Shown here piece by piece: positions 25,936 through 40,200 of a stretch of 64,000 nt of DNA (the stretch's first letter is position 1; each line of letters starts with the position of its first letter). Below the pieces are notes generated by a model. That model saw only the letters and a program-made list of their open reading frames with translations, was not told where the DNA came from and made no database searches. Origin of the DNA: Ladona fulva (Eukaryota; Arthropoda; Insecta; Odonata; Libellulidae); contig KZ308118.1 of the NCBI GenBank assembly GCA_000376725.2, positions 764,021 to 828,020 on the forward strand. The letters are read 5' to 3'. The position numbers and the translations under genes were made by a program.

Positions 25936-26066
25936 TTAGTAGTAGTAGTATTGTTAAAAGTGCTTCGAGCTTAGGTCATTTCGCACGTAGGCTCCCACCG
26001 GGAATCGAACCCGGGACCGCTTTCACTGAAGTCGAACGCGTTGCCCACTTGGCTATCCGGGAGCCC
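25936..26066 (-). mobile_element. tRNA-derived SINE, second copy with target-site duplication
   Basis: This is the same family as the SINE at 1731-1860, inverted. On the minus strand it reads from 26066: TAGCCAAGTGGG A box, GGTTCGATTCC B box, a body beginning with an ACGTGCGAAATGACC block, and an ACTACTACTAC tail ending at about 25936. The terminal helix and T stem (CCGGG/CCCGG) are better preserved than in the first copy. A 10-bp direct repeat, AAGAACGACG, flanks it at 25926-25935 and 26067-26076. The open frame across it (25884-26120) is a by-product of the SINE. Confidence 0.9.
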
Positions 26067-26076
26067 AAGAACGACG
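26067..26076. repeat. SINE target-site duplication, right copy
   Basis: This is an exact match to 25926-25935, immediately next to the tRNA-like end of the minus-strand SINE. Confidence 0.8.
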
Positions 26077-29000
26077 CTCTTCTGTTTAAAGTTGTGACTC
26101 CCTTCTTATTCAACGTATAGGCAAAATGTTTAAAAAGTTACTTATTTAGCCTACGCATTATGACTTCCTAGAAATTTTCACATAAATATTCCTCTTTATG
26201 TTCTTGATATTGTTGACAAATGTCCGTACAAAACTCCATAATTTCCCCTTTCCGGAACTGCTTAATGTAAGTCGAAGAAATGGACAGAAAACAAGGATGA
26301 CAGATCGAAAAATAATGTTTCCCACTCCATCAAAATATTCGAGGAAAACTTTCTCGTAAATACTTCTAGGAAATCAAATATTTATCAGAGGAAGGGAAGG
26401 AAATGGAACGATGTGTAGAAGAATGGCTCAGAAATCTGAAGTAAAAGGCGTTGTGTTATTGTCCTTATCACTGTCACATCAAGAAAAGTTTGTAAGCAGT
26501 AATTCATCGTTATCTTGATCTTCTGCGTACTAGAAAATGACTCTCAAAACTCGCTCATGTTGAAAGAAATGGCGATACACTACTATACACGTGAGTTGAA
26601 TAAAAGAAGGGTGTTGATAGAGTACAATAATACTCGGAAGGAATTGAAAATTACGGGAATAAAAAAGCGAGAAAGCTTACCATGAAGGAAAAAACTCAAA
26701 AGGAAAACAATCACGAGTAGTAGGTAGGTGTGAAAGACCTGCGAAAAGGTATGTATGGAACGAGAATCGAAAAAAATGGGTGTTAACGAGAGGAAAGCCT
26801 GAGACGCTAAAGGCAAAATGTTAGATAAAAAAGGAAACGAAAATTCGACTCGTAACAATTTATACAGAAATGTCTTGAAAATACCAATTGTTTAAAAGCT
26901 AAAAAAAACATGAAATATCGACCCAAAATACCAAGCCTTCGAAGAAAACGCAACTGGAATGGTTCGATCGTACATACATTATCAATTTTTTTATCAGACG
27001 CTTCGAATAAATTTAGAAACATATCCCTGAGTTTTGGAATCTGATGTACAACGAGACCGTCTGCTAAAAACGTTCCACCGCAAATCGGTAGAGAACCCTT
27101 GAATCACGAGTCAAAATCTTCGCGAGAAGAAAATCCTATTATGCAAGAAGGCATCCGTACAAGGAGCATGTGGGAAAGATACTCGCAATGAGCTGAATGA
27201 TAGATCGAGGATAGAGATAAGCGTAGGCGGAGAATAAGAGGAAAGAATCGTTAAGAAAGTGCTGAGAGAAAAAAAATTAGCTCGGTAGACGAGACTCGCT
27301 TACCTTTCGCTGCACTCCGCAGAACTTGACATTTTTGCACGCCACTGTATTTCTTAAGAGCAGCGAAATAAAAGAAAACTTCCAAATGCTCGGACGAGAA
27401 AGACAAATGAAGTGCGACTATATTAGATACCTTAATCGAGAATTTTCCCCGTGGCTTTTCAAGAAAAGAAAAATAGATAGCGAGTTTACGGTTTCGCTTT
27501 TGAAAAATATAATTAACAATCCTTTGATAAAACAAAGGAAAATTACTATTTCAATATTTAGACCAAACCTTAAGCAAAAATGCGAGAAAATTAGAAATAG
27601 TCTTATAAAAGATTCTTTACTAGCTATTTTCTATCCACAGCCGCAGTATTAAAAGTTAAAAAATAATATGCTATTTCAAACAAATCAAAATGAATCAAGT
27701 AGGAATATTAGAAAGATGTTAATATAAAAATATACACTATTAATATTTACATTAAATTTACAGTTTATATTTTCCACATAAATTAATTAAATATAAATTA
27801 ATAACTCAATGTTAAATATTTGTTAAAATAAGAAACAAAAGTAAGACTAACGAGATAATAGGAAGGCATGCAGAGTGGAATCGACGACTCTAAATAGCCG
27901 TTGATCTATCAGTGACAACAGCCTTTCATTTTTTTCAATACAAGATATAAATAATACGTATAAAGTGATCTTAGCTTATACATTCTGTTTACTCATATAA
28001 AAGTTCGTCAGAATCATAGATGGTAACGCAGGAATATGTAATTATGTTTAAATTTGTATTGAAAATTGTTTCGAAAAGTAGAAACGCAAGCAAATAATTT
28101 ACTTGTATCGCATTTATCAAACAGAGATATCGGGAAAATTACTCAGGAGAAAATAAAACGCAAATAAGATGAAAGAAGAGCGATAAAGTTCAGGAAACAA
28201 GGAGTTTCGTGTTCTGAGTGTTTATATCACCACTGTCGGGGAAGATGCGCTTGAATTAACTCATTTTCTCGCTTTGCGGTCTACATTATAAAAGCGTACT
28301 TCTGAAGACAATCAAGTCAATTCTATGCTAATGCTACGCTGTTACACGGAGAATTGTGTGCTCGGAAAGCAAAAGAGATAAGCTTTTGGAAGGTAAATGA
28401 AGATGTTCTTAACAAAACGAAGGATGAAGGATGTACGCGACAGGGAATTCACTCAATTTCTACGAGGCAATCTTAATCCAGGGTTTCAATGAAAAATATT
28501 TCAAATTTAATAGCTAAGCAGCAAAGAAAGTAGTCCAAACAACTATCTGGAAGGTATAGATGAAATAAAATAATGTATCTGAGCAACATCAGAGTTTGTA
28601 GATACTTTTAAAAACAAGAAACTTTGAACGATTTACTCAAGTAGTTAAGTGGAGACAGAAGCGTAATTAAAAGTAAGGCTTCCTTATTTTGATTCGTTCG
28701 ATTGCATAAAGATTACCAATGTAAGGCAATTGTTGGGTTATATATTGGTAAATTAGGACCATTAGGTTTTAAAAACAAAATACACCAGCTACTATAACAA
28801 CCATTCAGGAGTTATCCCATCCTTACACCCTTCATCGGTTATTATTATTCAAATAATTAGCAAAATTAAGTTAAGAATCATATTTACGGTCACAAAAATT
28901 GTTATTGTCTAAGCAGAGCAATCGAACAAAAGAACGTATCATATAGAAATTACCCATGAGGTGGTTGAGCTAAGAAAGGTTCAGTGAAATTTTGACTGAG

Positions 29001-32000
29001 AGAATAAAGCCAATAAACTTTTCCTATCACGCAATCATTTCATTCAAGGAAGGGAAAATATTCTCTAGACTAAATTAAATTATCTTCCGCCACGAATTTT
29101 AATCTCAGTGAAATCTGGAAACAGCGAAGGATATAAAAATCTTCTGGGAAAAAAGCTGAGAGTTAAAAAGTATCAGAGTGAAGTAGATCTGATATTTTGG
29201 AATTTTTCTTGGTTGATTCATCCAGTTTTTACATTTCTTTGTTTCTCAATTAGTGACTATGTAGTTTTCAATTTCTCGTAATGTCTACCTTCATAAATAG
29301 GAATTAACCCAGTTTTCGCAAGACGAGATCGTGCGAATTTCAGCTTAAATTATTCGCCCGCAATATCTTGAAATCTAGCGAAAATAGATGGAAAGCCGTC
29401 GCTATATTTTTAGATTTTTAGAAAACATTTTATAAGGACACTCATCATAAATTATTATTCAAATTAAAAAATTCGGGGCATTAATGGTAATATATAAGTA
29501 ATAAACCCGGTTCAAGGACTTTATCTCCGACAGAACAGCGGGTTGCACAGAATGGTTTTAGTTCCAACTAGGTTGAAATGACCTCGGCAGTTCCGTTTTA
29601 GTATTGAATTTTGAAGTAGCTAATTCCGTAGAATACATTAATACATAAGGGATTATTTCCTTCAGCGTAAACGCATGACGAGAAAAAATAATTTGATGCT
29701 ACATTCATTTCCATTACGACGAATATGATGGCAATAGATCTTCAAAAATCCAACACTTTTGTGTGAGAGCCCCATCAGTTATTCAGTCGCTCCTCGAAAC
29801 AGCACTAACAGATTCCCTCCCTGAGAAGGAGGCAGCAATAAGATATCGTATGCAATGAAGTGTCTTGTAAAGCATGCTTAGAATCCACTAACCTACAGTA
29901 AAAGATAACCTTATTTCTTCTACCTACGAAGAGTTAGACGAAAGACCTAATCAGTCTAATAAGTTCACCGATGAACCCTTTCCATCAGAGGATATAATTG
30001 CATTCAAACAAACTCTAAGATGTTACATTACAATTAAATTGCCAGCATATTTAATAAGAACGAACGGCTGAATTTACGATCATTACTTGAGCTCACATCA
30101 TTCTCTACGTGTTACCAAGCATCTCTGATTCGGATGAATCCCTAAAAGAACATTCACGGTAATATTAAGCATCAAGACATGGTACTCCCGCGGCGGAAAG
30201 ATATTGAGGTTCCCAATCCGATAATAAAAATTTGCAAAATCATTTTCATTTACTTATTATGTAGCATCGTTACTCTAATATGTAAATTATAGCTGTTTAA
30301 ATTGAAATTAGTGGAGTGAAAAAGAAATTTCTTGCAGCTAGTTCAGTTGTAAACTACTGTAGCTACTTATGTTCAACTTTTTTGTATTTATATCTGTAGA
30401 ACATTTTAATGTATTAAGTGATAATGTGATATAATTTAACGTCACCACGTAACTTGGCGTCTATCTGCGGCGAAAATGTGTTATAAACTAAAATAAATAA
30501 TTAAACAAAAACTGGAACGATCTTTTTCCATAACTCGAAAAACAAATTGTCAATGTTCTTCAATCTGCTGATCACATTATTCAGTGATGCTTATTTATGA
30601 CCATATGTGTATGAGGAGAAATAAAAATAATTTTATAATAATCGAATGATAATTTAATAACAGTTCAGTCATAATTTAAGTATAATTTAAAAGCAATTTT
30701 GAGATGATTTGATAATAACTTTATACAAATTGAATGGTAACAACTAGACAGTAAATTAAGTTTATTGATGTTCTAAGGAAAACCACCTAAGAAATACACG
30801 CTTAAACATGAACTGCACGGTAATTATGAATTACCATTTTGAAACATCTCCTCCTTCAGCTCGATGAACTTTACATTCATTATCGATAGCTGTTATTTCA
30901 AGTAAATTAGCGAAGAACAATACTTACTTGGAGTAATTATTGCAAGCTGTTAGTGAGTTACATTGGAATGCTTGATCCGTCGAGTCATTTTAGGGCTCCA
31001 CGAGGAAAGAAAGGTACGGTTAGCACAGAAAGTAGTACGGCGAAAGTTCGCCTTGTCTATCCTTCTTCGTCTTCCGCAGTCCTTTTTTATACTTTCGTCA
31101 TCTGGGAACTTCTAATCATTCGGCAGTTTTTCATTTTTAAGTATGGATAAAACAGACTCCATGATTAAGTGCTTTCGGCGCCCGCCCAGGTCGCCCCTTG
31201 CTCGGACCGGTACCGATTTACGGATGTTGCATTGAAAGCGAGGAGAAGCTCTCAAGCAAAAGTGTCCTCGTTACATTGTGACGTTCGTGGAATGAAAAAC
31301 CGAATGAATAAATGGTGACATAATGGTGAAAGAAGTCTGTAAATGATATCAGAGATAACATCTCGAAATTATATATATGTGACTTGGAGCCGAGTAATAA
31401 ATCCCCAAGGAAGCAAGGGGGCCGTATATCATGGACCAATGACAGTATCTGAATCAATACGATACGACCGCACAACTTCTAACTCAGACACCGTTCGAAC
31501 TAATACATTAAAGTTTATCAAGAACTCCCTATTTCAAGTGGATACTGAAAGTATTTTGCGTGACGGAGGAAAAGAACAGTAAAAATATAAAATTTATAGC
31601 GGCGATCTCCATGAATAAAATCTGACATTAAACCTTAAGCTGTATTTTTATTAATTCATACGCAGCTGAAAGAATTTTGTGGTCCCAATAAATCATTTCC
31701 TACGTTCAAGACCTGATTCATATGGAAAATCAGAAAATATCACCGAGCAACCGATACGAGTAAATCTGAGCCGTATATTTTGCAGACGTAAGCATCGATA
31801 ATTCAGCGAAGGAATTAAAATATTTGGGGAGGAATTTCTTAGTAAAAAAGACGTATATTAAAAAATTAAAATACAAGACAATCGTGTTATATGATCCGCG
31901 AAGACTAGCTAAATACCCAGAAAAGTTCACGATTGTAATTTAAACTAAGGCTATTAGATCCATTCCATTTACTTTCCAAGGAAATATAAAATAATGTCGA

Positions 32001-33503
32001 CTGGTAAGAAATATAGATCCGCTAAAATAAACATGAATGTGGACCAGAAAGCACCCATAAATAAAGCCTGACTTTGATTTAATTCTGAGTAAAAGTATAA
32101 TTTTATGAATATCTGAAATTTGGAACGACTTATTAATTTCATGGATTTATTGAATATTTATAACAAAATTTATTATTTATCTGTTTTTCGTATTTACGGC
32201 AAATTTTATTTACGTAATTCTATACCTTTTCCGTGCCTATCACGAAATTTTTTGGGCATCCCAACTGTACAAAATAAGACTGGTTTTGGCGGAATTCCTG
32301 TTATGTACTTCCTGAAATGTATCTTAATAATCCACTCTCTTCTAGAAACTGACATAACTTTCCGTTTTTCTTTCTTTGATTAATATTCACCGTTATTACA
32401 TCATGTTGAACACTTTCTCATAAGACCCCGGCATAAAACTTTCACCATATTATCTCTTTCCAAGATCATGCAGTTTGGATTTTATCATATATTTACGTAA
32501 ATCTACCAGTTTATTTCATCATGCAATAAGTTTTAGGTCATTTACGACGAAAATTATTTTTTTTCGTTACCATTATGTATGGAATTTGAAATATACATGA
32601 AACGAATGAGATTGTATTTCGATTAAATTACTTCATTTCATAAAAGGAGGAGAGTTACTTCTGTGAAGATGTCGTAGAAAAGCCACAACTATACAAATAT
32701 TCCATCCAAATAACTGAAAATACTATGAAAAATCCCGCAAAAATTATTGGAGCAAACATCGGACCCTATAAAACTAAAATAATCTAACTTGTTAGCCTTA
32801 ATTAATTCTGAAAGACCTGACAAATTTACGATGAAAAACTCAACAGCTATTCCTTAAAGGTATTTGTTGATAGGATGGTTTCACTATGACGAAAAATTAT
32901 GCAAACTTGAATTGAAAGTCTTCAAATCATTCTACAAAGTCAATTAACTTCGAAGAAATCTAATTTTGAAACATTTCAATGATGAACGGCTTTTATGTCG
33001 CATAGGTGGGTAACTTCTTGTTTTAGGAATACTCTTTGAGAGAAGCATTCTATTATTTCATGTAGTAGACCCTAACATTAATTGAACATGACAAGAACGG
33101 GAAAATCACGAAAGTTAATTATATCTATTCCAATAATTATCAATCTTAATCACTGGTGATAAAATATGGTTTACTTTAGGACACGACATTTCATACTTCG
33201 CTAAATAAAATCCCGTTCCCGCAAAATAATCTAAGGGTATATGGAAGGAGAATATACAAAATGTCTTGAATTAAAACGAGAGGGTACCAGTATGTGATAA
33301 AAGTAACAAAAATAATTACAATTCCATTGTATTCTACTTTCACGTTTATCGGAAAATCTCCTTCATTACCCTTGATTTGGACGAACGAAAGAGCGATCTA
33401 TCAAGGAAATAATTTCGAGCCATTAAGGAGAACTTTAACGAGCGTTATTAATGTGTTGTGATACTATACCGTGAAATTTAAAATGGTTAATTTCCATTTC
33501 GCA
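26077..33503. other. AT-rich gene desert
   Basis: More than 7 kb with no recognisable gene, RNA or transposon. A TATAAAAG at 28287-28294 has only a weak Initiator-like site about 30 bp downstream and no coding start. The stretch around 27660-27840 is extremely AT-rich. Confidence 0.4.
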
Positions 33504-33511
33504 TATAAAAG
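33504..33511 (+). promoter_or_regulatory. TATA-like box upstream of a small ORF
   Basis: TATAAAAG lies 82 bp upstream of the ATG at 33586. The expected start region (about 33535-33545) holds TATCAACA, only a partial Initiator match. Confidence 0.25.
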
Positions 33512-33585
33512 TTCGCCGTCTTTTCAAAATCGTCGACCAGTATCAACATTCTCGTAAAACCTCTCAATATTGCTTCTAAACGAAC

Positions 33586-33762
33586 ATGCCACGCTTTTTA
33601 AACGCTCTCCCCAAACGTTTCACGATTAAATTCTCAGGAGAAAGCCGAGTGGTATTTTGCGACACACTCTGCGTAAGCGAAAGTGACGAGACATTTATCA
33701 ATCTCGGTCAAATCGATTTTCGGAGTTTCGGCGATAACCTCCTTTCCCCGAACTGTAATTAA
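33586..33762 (+). CDS. Candidate small ORF, 58 codons, unknown product
   Basis: An ATG in good arthropod context (A at -3, C at -1) opens 58 codons and ends in TAA at 33760-33762. The predicted peptide begins MPRFLNALPKRF. It has no signal peptide, membrane segment or domain I recognise. In favour of a real gene are the TATA-like box upstream and a base composition less AT-rich than its surroundings. A splice-donor-like GTAAGC follows codon 29 (33673), so it could instead be a first exon. ORFs of this size arise often by chance, so the call is weak. Confidence 0.15.
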   Translation: MPRFLNALPKRFTIKFSGESRVVFCDTLCVSESDETFINLGQIDFRSFGDNLLSPNCN

Positions 33763-36700
33763 GATGGCAAAAGTCAAATAACATGCAATATTATGAGAGT
33801 TTTGTGGGGAGCCATTTGAGAAGCGAAGCTGATAAACGAAGTATCGAGATATGCAACAGAAGGGGAGACGGCAGACCTTGAGAGAAGAAATTAGGAGCAG
33901 CAGCCATCTAGATCATCGGAGGGGAGATAAAATGAGCTTACGACCACCTCAAACGATGATCGAAGACGGTGACAAGGTTGGAAAAAGCGAAGAACAAGAC
34001 GCACCGATTCGATATTTGAAAACCTTATTTCCTTAAAAAATATTAATGTAAATGCGAACGTAAATAGCAAGCCATGATTAAATATTGCGGAATAATATTT
34101 AATCCTTTGATTTTGATCAGAGGGGGGAAACTGCGGTATTTTTGTTACTTCCTGAAACAAAAGAACGCATTCAAATATTTCATTTCCCAATATCGATTAT
34201 GTTTTCAAAAGAAAAACATAAATTAAAAAAAAATAACTCAAACTGAATCGATGGAGTCAACCGTTACTGAGTGACACTCCATTAATATGAAGACAAAAAT
34301 AACTGTGTCCAAGTTCCACGGATAATCTTTCTATTAGCGAACGGTTTAAACTAATGATAGTTATCATATGGCATCAAATACGAAAAATTAAGAAAAGTGA
34401 AAAACACTTTTTTTGTATTTACGACCTGATGATATCTATGATTAGTTAAAACCTGTCGCTAATAAAAAAAAATTCTGTGGAATTTGGTCATAGTTATTTC
34501 AACAACAAACTTGGCTTATAAACTTTACTTCAAGGCGAATTCAATTATCTAAAAATCGGAAAAGTGTATTAAATTAAATCCCTGGTTTGAACTCAAAGTT
34601 AATCCTGATATAAGAGAAAATATCAGCCAATGACTTCCCAGAATAAGAAAAACTAGTTCACAACCCCGAAAATTAAAACTTGGGAAGAAACGATTCCCCT
34701 CATTTAAACTTAAGTACGATTATAAAAACGATATTGAAAACAAAATTTACATGTATCTTAATATAAGAAAAGCCAAATATATAAGGTGATTAGAGGAGAC
34801 AGAATAAATGGGCGGGTCGAATGTGGAGAGGTGATGAATTACTGAGTAAAGTAACTGAAGGTAGGATACAGAAGAAAAGACAGAGAGGAAGATAAAGGAG
34901 AAAGTTGTTGGATTATAAAATAGGAGTTAAGGGCGTTACGGATAAAACTTTAAGGCACTAACCTACTAAGGACGCAGGTGTGTACTATAATTAGAAAAGG
35001 TTTCAAAGTTGACATTTAGTTGGCTGTTGATATCGGAAAATGTTAAAGCAGCAAAACACTCATGTGCAAATGATACACGTTTGAACTGAAAAACAACTTT
35101 AAAAAGATTAATTGAAAATATAATCATGTCCATGAATTACAAGCACTTCGTCTTATACCTCCATTATAGCTTGTAGTTTAATAATTTCAGATAGTTAACT
35201 CTTAAATAATATTATCAGCAGATCCCTTAAACAATAAAATGCTCTTAACTCAAACCATAAGATTCCCGACCGGATTGCTGAGTGCTCAGATGATTCGAGA
35301 AGAGCAAATACATGCATTTTCAGAGAATATTATTCCTTGCAAAACGTTTCAAGATGACTTAACCTTTTGAACTCTAAAGACTTCCTCTATTCAACCTTTC
35401 AACTTATCACATGACTCATTCTTGAAAGAACGTTTGCATCACTATTTATGTAACAAATCTCTCATTCAAATAATTTACTTATCTAAATTTTAGATAGTGC
35501 TGATTTGTTTAAATTTCAAGCATTGGTCTACTGTAAATTTGTTACAGTTAGTTCTTTTGAATTCACCCTAAAATTGTGTCATAACTGTATGTGAATCAAT
35601 CAGAAAATATATAAAAAAATATTATATTCACGAAAAATTGTAAGGGATAGGACTCAAAAAGCATCTTCCTCGGGTCTATTTCAAGATCTGTTCCAATAAA
35701 TAGTTATTTACGGCAAACCCAATAACTGCAGCTGCGGATTTGAAAGGGGAACATGCGAGACATGAAACCTATTTTCCACTCTGGAAAGTACCCTAACGAG
35801 CCATGGATCAGGATTCCACTCTGTTTTCCTGCTAGTACGAGTTAAAAGCGCAACTTGGCGGAAATACTGGAGGGCGTGGGAGGATGGGAAGGACCGCATC
35901 GTAAAGGCGCCGGGTACAGGAAGAGACTCACGCTCTTTGGCATGGAAGTCGGAAACAGCCTAATGCGAAAATGAATCATCGCTTTGACTTTATGATTTGA
36001 GACGAACAGCGAGAGTGATTAACCGTATCCTTTTAAGGCTACGGAAGGCAGACGCACCTCATTCCTCGTGATGATAAGGACTAAGAAATGCGGAGAACGT
36101 CATGTATTCAGCGCTCAGGATTCACGGAAGAAATGCTCCCACCGAAAGGATTTCCGATTCTTTTCTTGATTTACTGGTTGGCGAATGATGACGGGTTGAA
36201 AGGAGAAGATAAATTTCTTACGGTGCGAATGGAAGAACTTTCCATCGATATAAGAACGTCTGAGAGTTTTATGTCACAAGCAAAGACTATAAAACATAAT
36301 AACAATAACGCATCTTTATTTATAGACGATAATGAGAGTTGTTAGTCTCTTCTTAAATCTAACCATTTTTCATTAAAGCTAAAAAGAAACAACTTTACAG
36401 AGCTAAATAAGAGAAAAAACTATAAAAGAGGGAATTATTTTATGGGTTCAAATTAACCAAGGCCAGCGCTTAAAAGAGAAGTAAAATCCTGCTGGAAAAC
36501 ATTTATGAGAAGGGAGGGGGGGTGAGAAAACCTGTGAAACCTCCAGAGAGCTGTAACTGAAATTTTAAAAAGAATATAGAAAGGGGACTATATGATAAAG
36601 TATCATTAACAGACCAAAGAAAAAAAAGAAATATAAATGCTCATCCATTCAGATGTTGAATTTATATGACAAAAATAATCAAATGAATAAAACAACGCAA

Positions 36701-37198
36701 AAAAAGAAAAATATTGAATTATAACTATAACTAAACCGAAAAATACGCACACTATATTCCACTGCAAAATAAAGCAAAAGCATTTCATACACTATGACTC
36801 GAAAATCCATGGTACATCTCTGTCAATCCAAAGGCATTTTTCAGGCGATACAAATGTAGTAAAAATATGTGAGATGAAAACTTCCCAAGGCCCTTAGATA
36901 AATTTCCTTGTTTTCAGACATATTTTATTCAGAGTGTACGCAAAATACTCCCTGAAAGCGACTATTACAGATCCTTACGTTTCGTTGCTATTCATCTTAG
37001 AAGATAAAGGGTCAGTTATTATACTAGGTGATCCTAGTAAGTAATACCCCTATACCCTTTTACCATAGCGTTTCTTCAAAAATAAACTGTTACAAAATAT
37101 TGTCAACATTTCAACGCAAGAAAATCCAAAATCTTAAGACGATGCATTCGCTCCTTTAACAACGGAGAAGTTCTGAATTAGATTAAAATTTTAAAGAG
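33763..37198. other. AT-rich non-coding stretch
   Basis: No gene is recognised. A purine-rich patch lies at about 33850-34000 and a moderately GC-richer patch at about 35720-35960. Open frames there (plus 33851-34036, minus 35708-35899) show no domain. Confidence 0.4.
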
Positions 37199-37199
37199 T

Positions 37200-37244
37200 T
37201 TTAACCCATATCTGCCCAGTGGCAACATTTGTTGCCACTGGGCA
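37200..37244. repeat. Perfect 15-bp hairpin next to TTAA-CCC, possible piggyBac-type end
   Basis: TGCCCAGTGGCAACA (37213-37227) is followed by a TT spacer and its exact reverse complement TGTTGCCACTGGGCA (37230-37244). About 10 bp before it is TTAACCC (37200-37206). TTAA followed by CCC is the terminal signature of piggyBac elements, and from memory their ends often carry a subterminal palindrome. No matching inverted end (GGGTTAA plus the hairpin) was found, so it may be a lone end or unrelated. Confidence 0.5.
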
Positions 37245-40200
37245 ACACTCGCGCACGAAAATACGATTGCAGTTTTATTTTCCTTTTGTTCACTAATCGC
37301 ACCATGGTGCTGAATCAAGAATTTTCCTAATAATTTAAATTAATTCTCTTTTAGGAGAACGAGAATTTTATTCCAATAACCACTGAAGGAAACATCACGA
37401 AATTCTCCGAAGAATAGAGTAGGATACTTAGATATGAATCAAATGTTTGAGAAATAAATTAGCAACACCATTCCCTATTCTACTTAAATATTTCAGCGAA
37501 CAATTATATTACGAAATGAAAATTATAGTCAAGATATGATCTGTTACGATCCTTTCCCTATGTTATCTTTTCTATTTTACCTCTCATTAGGAGCAAAGCT
37601 TATAACTTCCACAATAAATTTAAGAGTAATAAAAAATAACGATTTTCACTACGGCGAATATTCCTCAAGAATACATCAACACAAGATGTCTAATTCGACC
37701 CTATGCAAGAGATAAATTAGAGATAAAGTCATAATAAAGCAAAATAACACTTAAATCACACCGTATGCAGATATTACCAAAAAAGATGCTATTATACACA
37801 CAAAAAGCAAAATTTGTTTCCGTCTACCCCCCTCTCTATTTCAAACGGCTTGACGTAGAAATTTGAAACAAACTGCATTATGTCTCTACGAGGACGAAAG
37901 CTCCGCAAAAATTATTCTTAGCTCTAAGAAGACTCGCGTTCGAACCCAAGAGCCCCTCATATGCACTTAAAGTTCTTTTTCATAAGTTTAAGGCTTTGTT
38001 TTTTACAAAATTATATTAGAAATAATGGTTTTACGATACAGAGACAAGGTTAAAAAGAAAGGAGACCGACTCTAGATTTTTATTTCAGTCGCAAAATGAT
38101 GACATGCATTCGAAATTTCTAGAATTTTGATAAATCAATGGACATTTTGTAGTTGTAAACAACTCGTCCCCTTTGCGACGATTGTCGAATTCGAGCTCAT
38201 GAATTATCCCATAAGAATTTAAGCGGAATATAAGTCCATACAAAATTAATGGTAGGAAGTAAGGAAAATTTATATAAAATAGGCATTTTTCTGAGATTCG
38301 AGCATAAGCAAAGCACGACATGCAAACTGCAGGGACTAACATACGGGCATGTAGAAGTGTTTCTTAATCAACTTAAGTTACTAAAGAAATTATTTAGAAA
38401 GAATTTATACGTTGGTTTGTAGCGATCAAAATGGCGAAAAAATATTATGGTGAAATAAAGGAAGATTCAGTCAAACGAGGTTTTAAAGCTTTGGATTTTT
38501 TTTAATTCTCACAAACTGCATAATATAACTGCATAAGGAAATCGAGTTCTTAATTTTGGGGAATTCTGCTAATATTTTTAACTTAACATCTATCATGAAC
38601 AGTATTTATTTAATATTAGGATATTAATAAGTTGTGCAATCAGTCGTTACAGGCATAGTCGTAGTATAGTCTTTCAATTTACATTGAATTCAATCACGTT
38701 TAACGTTTGCCAAACCCGATCATTGACACCGAGGTCAATTTGTCATCCCAAAAGAATACAATTGGAATGTAAAAACAGAATTAACTGCTAGAAGATGGTC
38801 TTTGATACCTATTTTATGGCTAAAAGTTGAAAGTTATAAAAGTTTTATGAATGCAGATTTTACAATTATAACTGTCAAAATATTGCTTCTTATACCTGTG
38901 AACAGTTAAAAAAATAATATCCAGTTTCAATCAAAACATCTACCTATCTATTTACGAGTATATTAAATTATTATATACTTACAATATAGGCTTGGGAGGA
39001 CCTATATGGAAATGTATACAATAACAGAAACATTTTTAATAAGTTAATTTAAGTTCTATCATGCTTTACGGGGGATTTTAGTAGTATAGTAACACGGGGT
39101 AAATTTTACTCAGGAACTCCGCTCCATTTCCGCTTAAACAAGTAGCACGAGCGTAAGAACGTTGATCAACAAAGGCGCACGCTCTTATATTTGCGGAACA
39201 CTTCAAGGACGAATATAAAAAAAAAAGAATATTGAGTTTAGTTAGATATAACGCCGATTCACTTGTTTACTTAAAGAGATATTCATCAGAGCGGCGCTTA
39301 ACCGAGCGCCCGGAAGATACAGTCAATAATCCGCCGATGGTCAAGGCCGATCTCGGATCACTTTATCGGCACGCATCGACCGAAGCAGTTGAGGGCAAGT
39401 GGAAAAGTGGACTGAGGGAGAGGGAAAGTCGAGGAAGTGGTCCAAGCGACCAAGATAACGGTGACACGCAACTTCTTATTTCCCACGTCACTTTTGCTAT
39501 CATCATCATTAAACTCTCGCTCTCCTCTTAGATAGAGGCTGCAACGTATGGGAAAAAGAAACACCGCAGCGACTAATTTGACCTTATATTTCGCAAAAAA
39601 TGTCACGTACGACGTATATTTCGTAAAACTGATAACTGTAATAACAGAAGCAATATGTGTCATTAGAGCATTAAGTTATCCTAACATTCATCATTTACCT
39701 CGATAAGAAGGCGATGCTTTTGAGCGTCTTCTATGTATAAAAGTAATTTTGCTTTTGTTTTGGGTTTCTCATGAGTTTAAAAGAAAAACATCGTTTTTAA
39801 GTTTCTTATCAAAGAGCGCCTCGAATGGACTTACTTTAAAAAGTGAGTAAATGAGCAGGTGTTAACTTAATCTGATTTGAATTTAGCTTCATTTACCAGT
39901 GAGTCGCAATTCGGTGGTTCACGAGATATTAATGGTTATGAAACGCTGGGAAAATGTTGTTATAAAAAATTATTTTCAAATTCGGCTACTTTTACGAGTG
40001 AATATGTTTTTCAAGAAACAACTTGCAGAGAGGAAGATTAGCAATCACAATCCCGGTTAAAAGTTGGCTTAATTTTATTGCAACGTTAAACTCTAATACC
40101 CAGATATGAGTGAAATTTAAAGCTTTTATCAAAGAAGCGCAAATATTCAAACACTTTTTTAAATGTTCTTCTCGTGATTAAGTTTTCTTTGAGATGGTGA

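Noticed and set aside
25884..26120. 78-codon frame with a PPGIEPGTAF-like peptide
   Set aside because: It is a translation of the minus-strand SINE, whose B box gives this peptide. The same by-product appears at 1589-1810.
37932..37946. GTTCGAACCC as part of a tRNA or SINE
   Set aside because: On the minus strand the B-box 3' half does not match and no A box is present.
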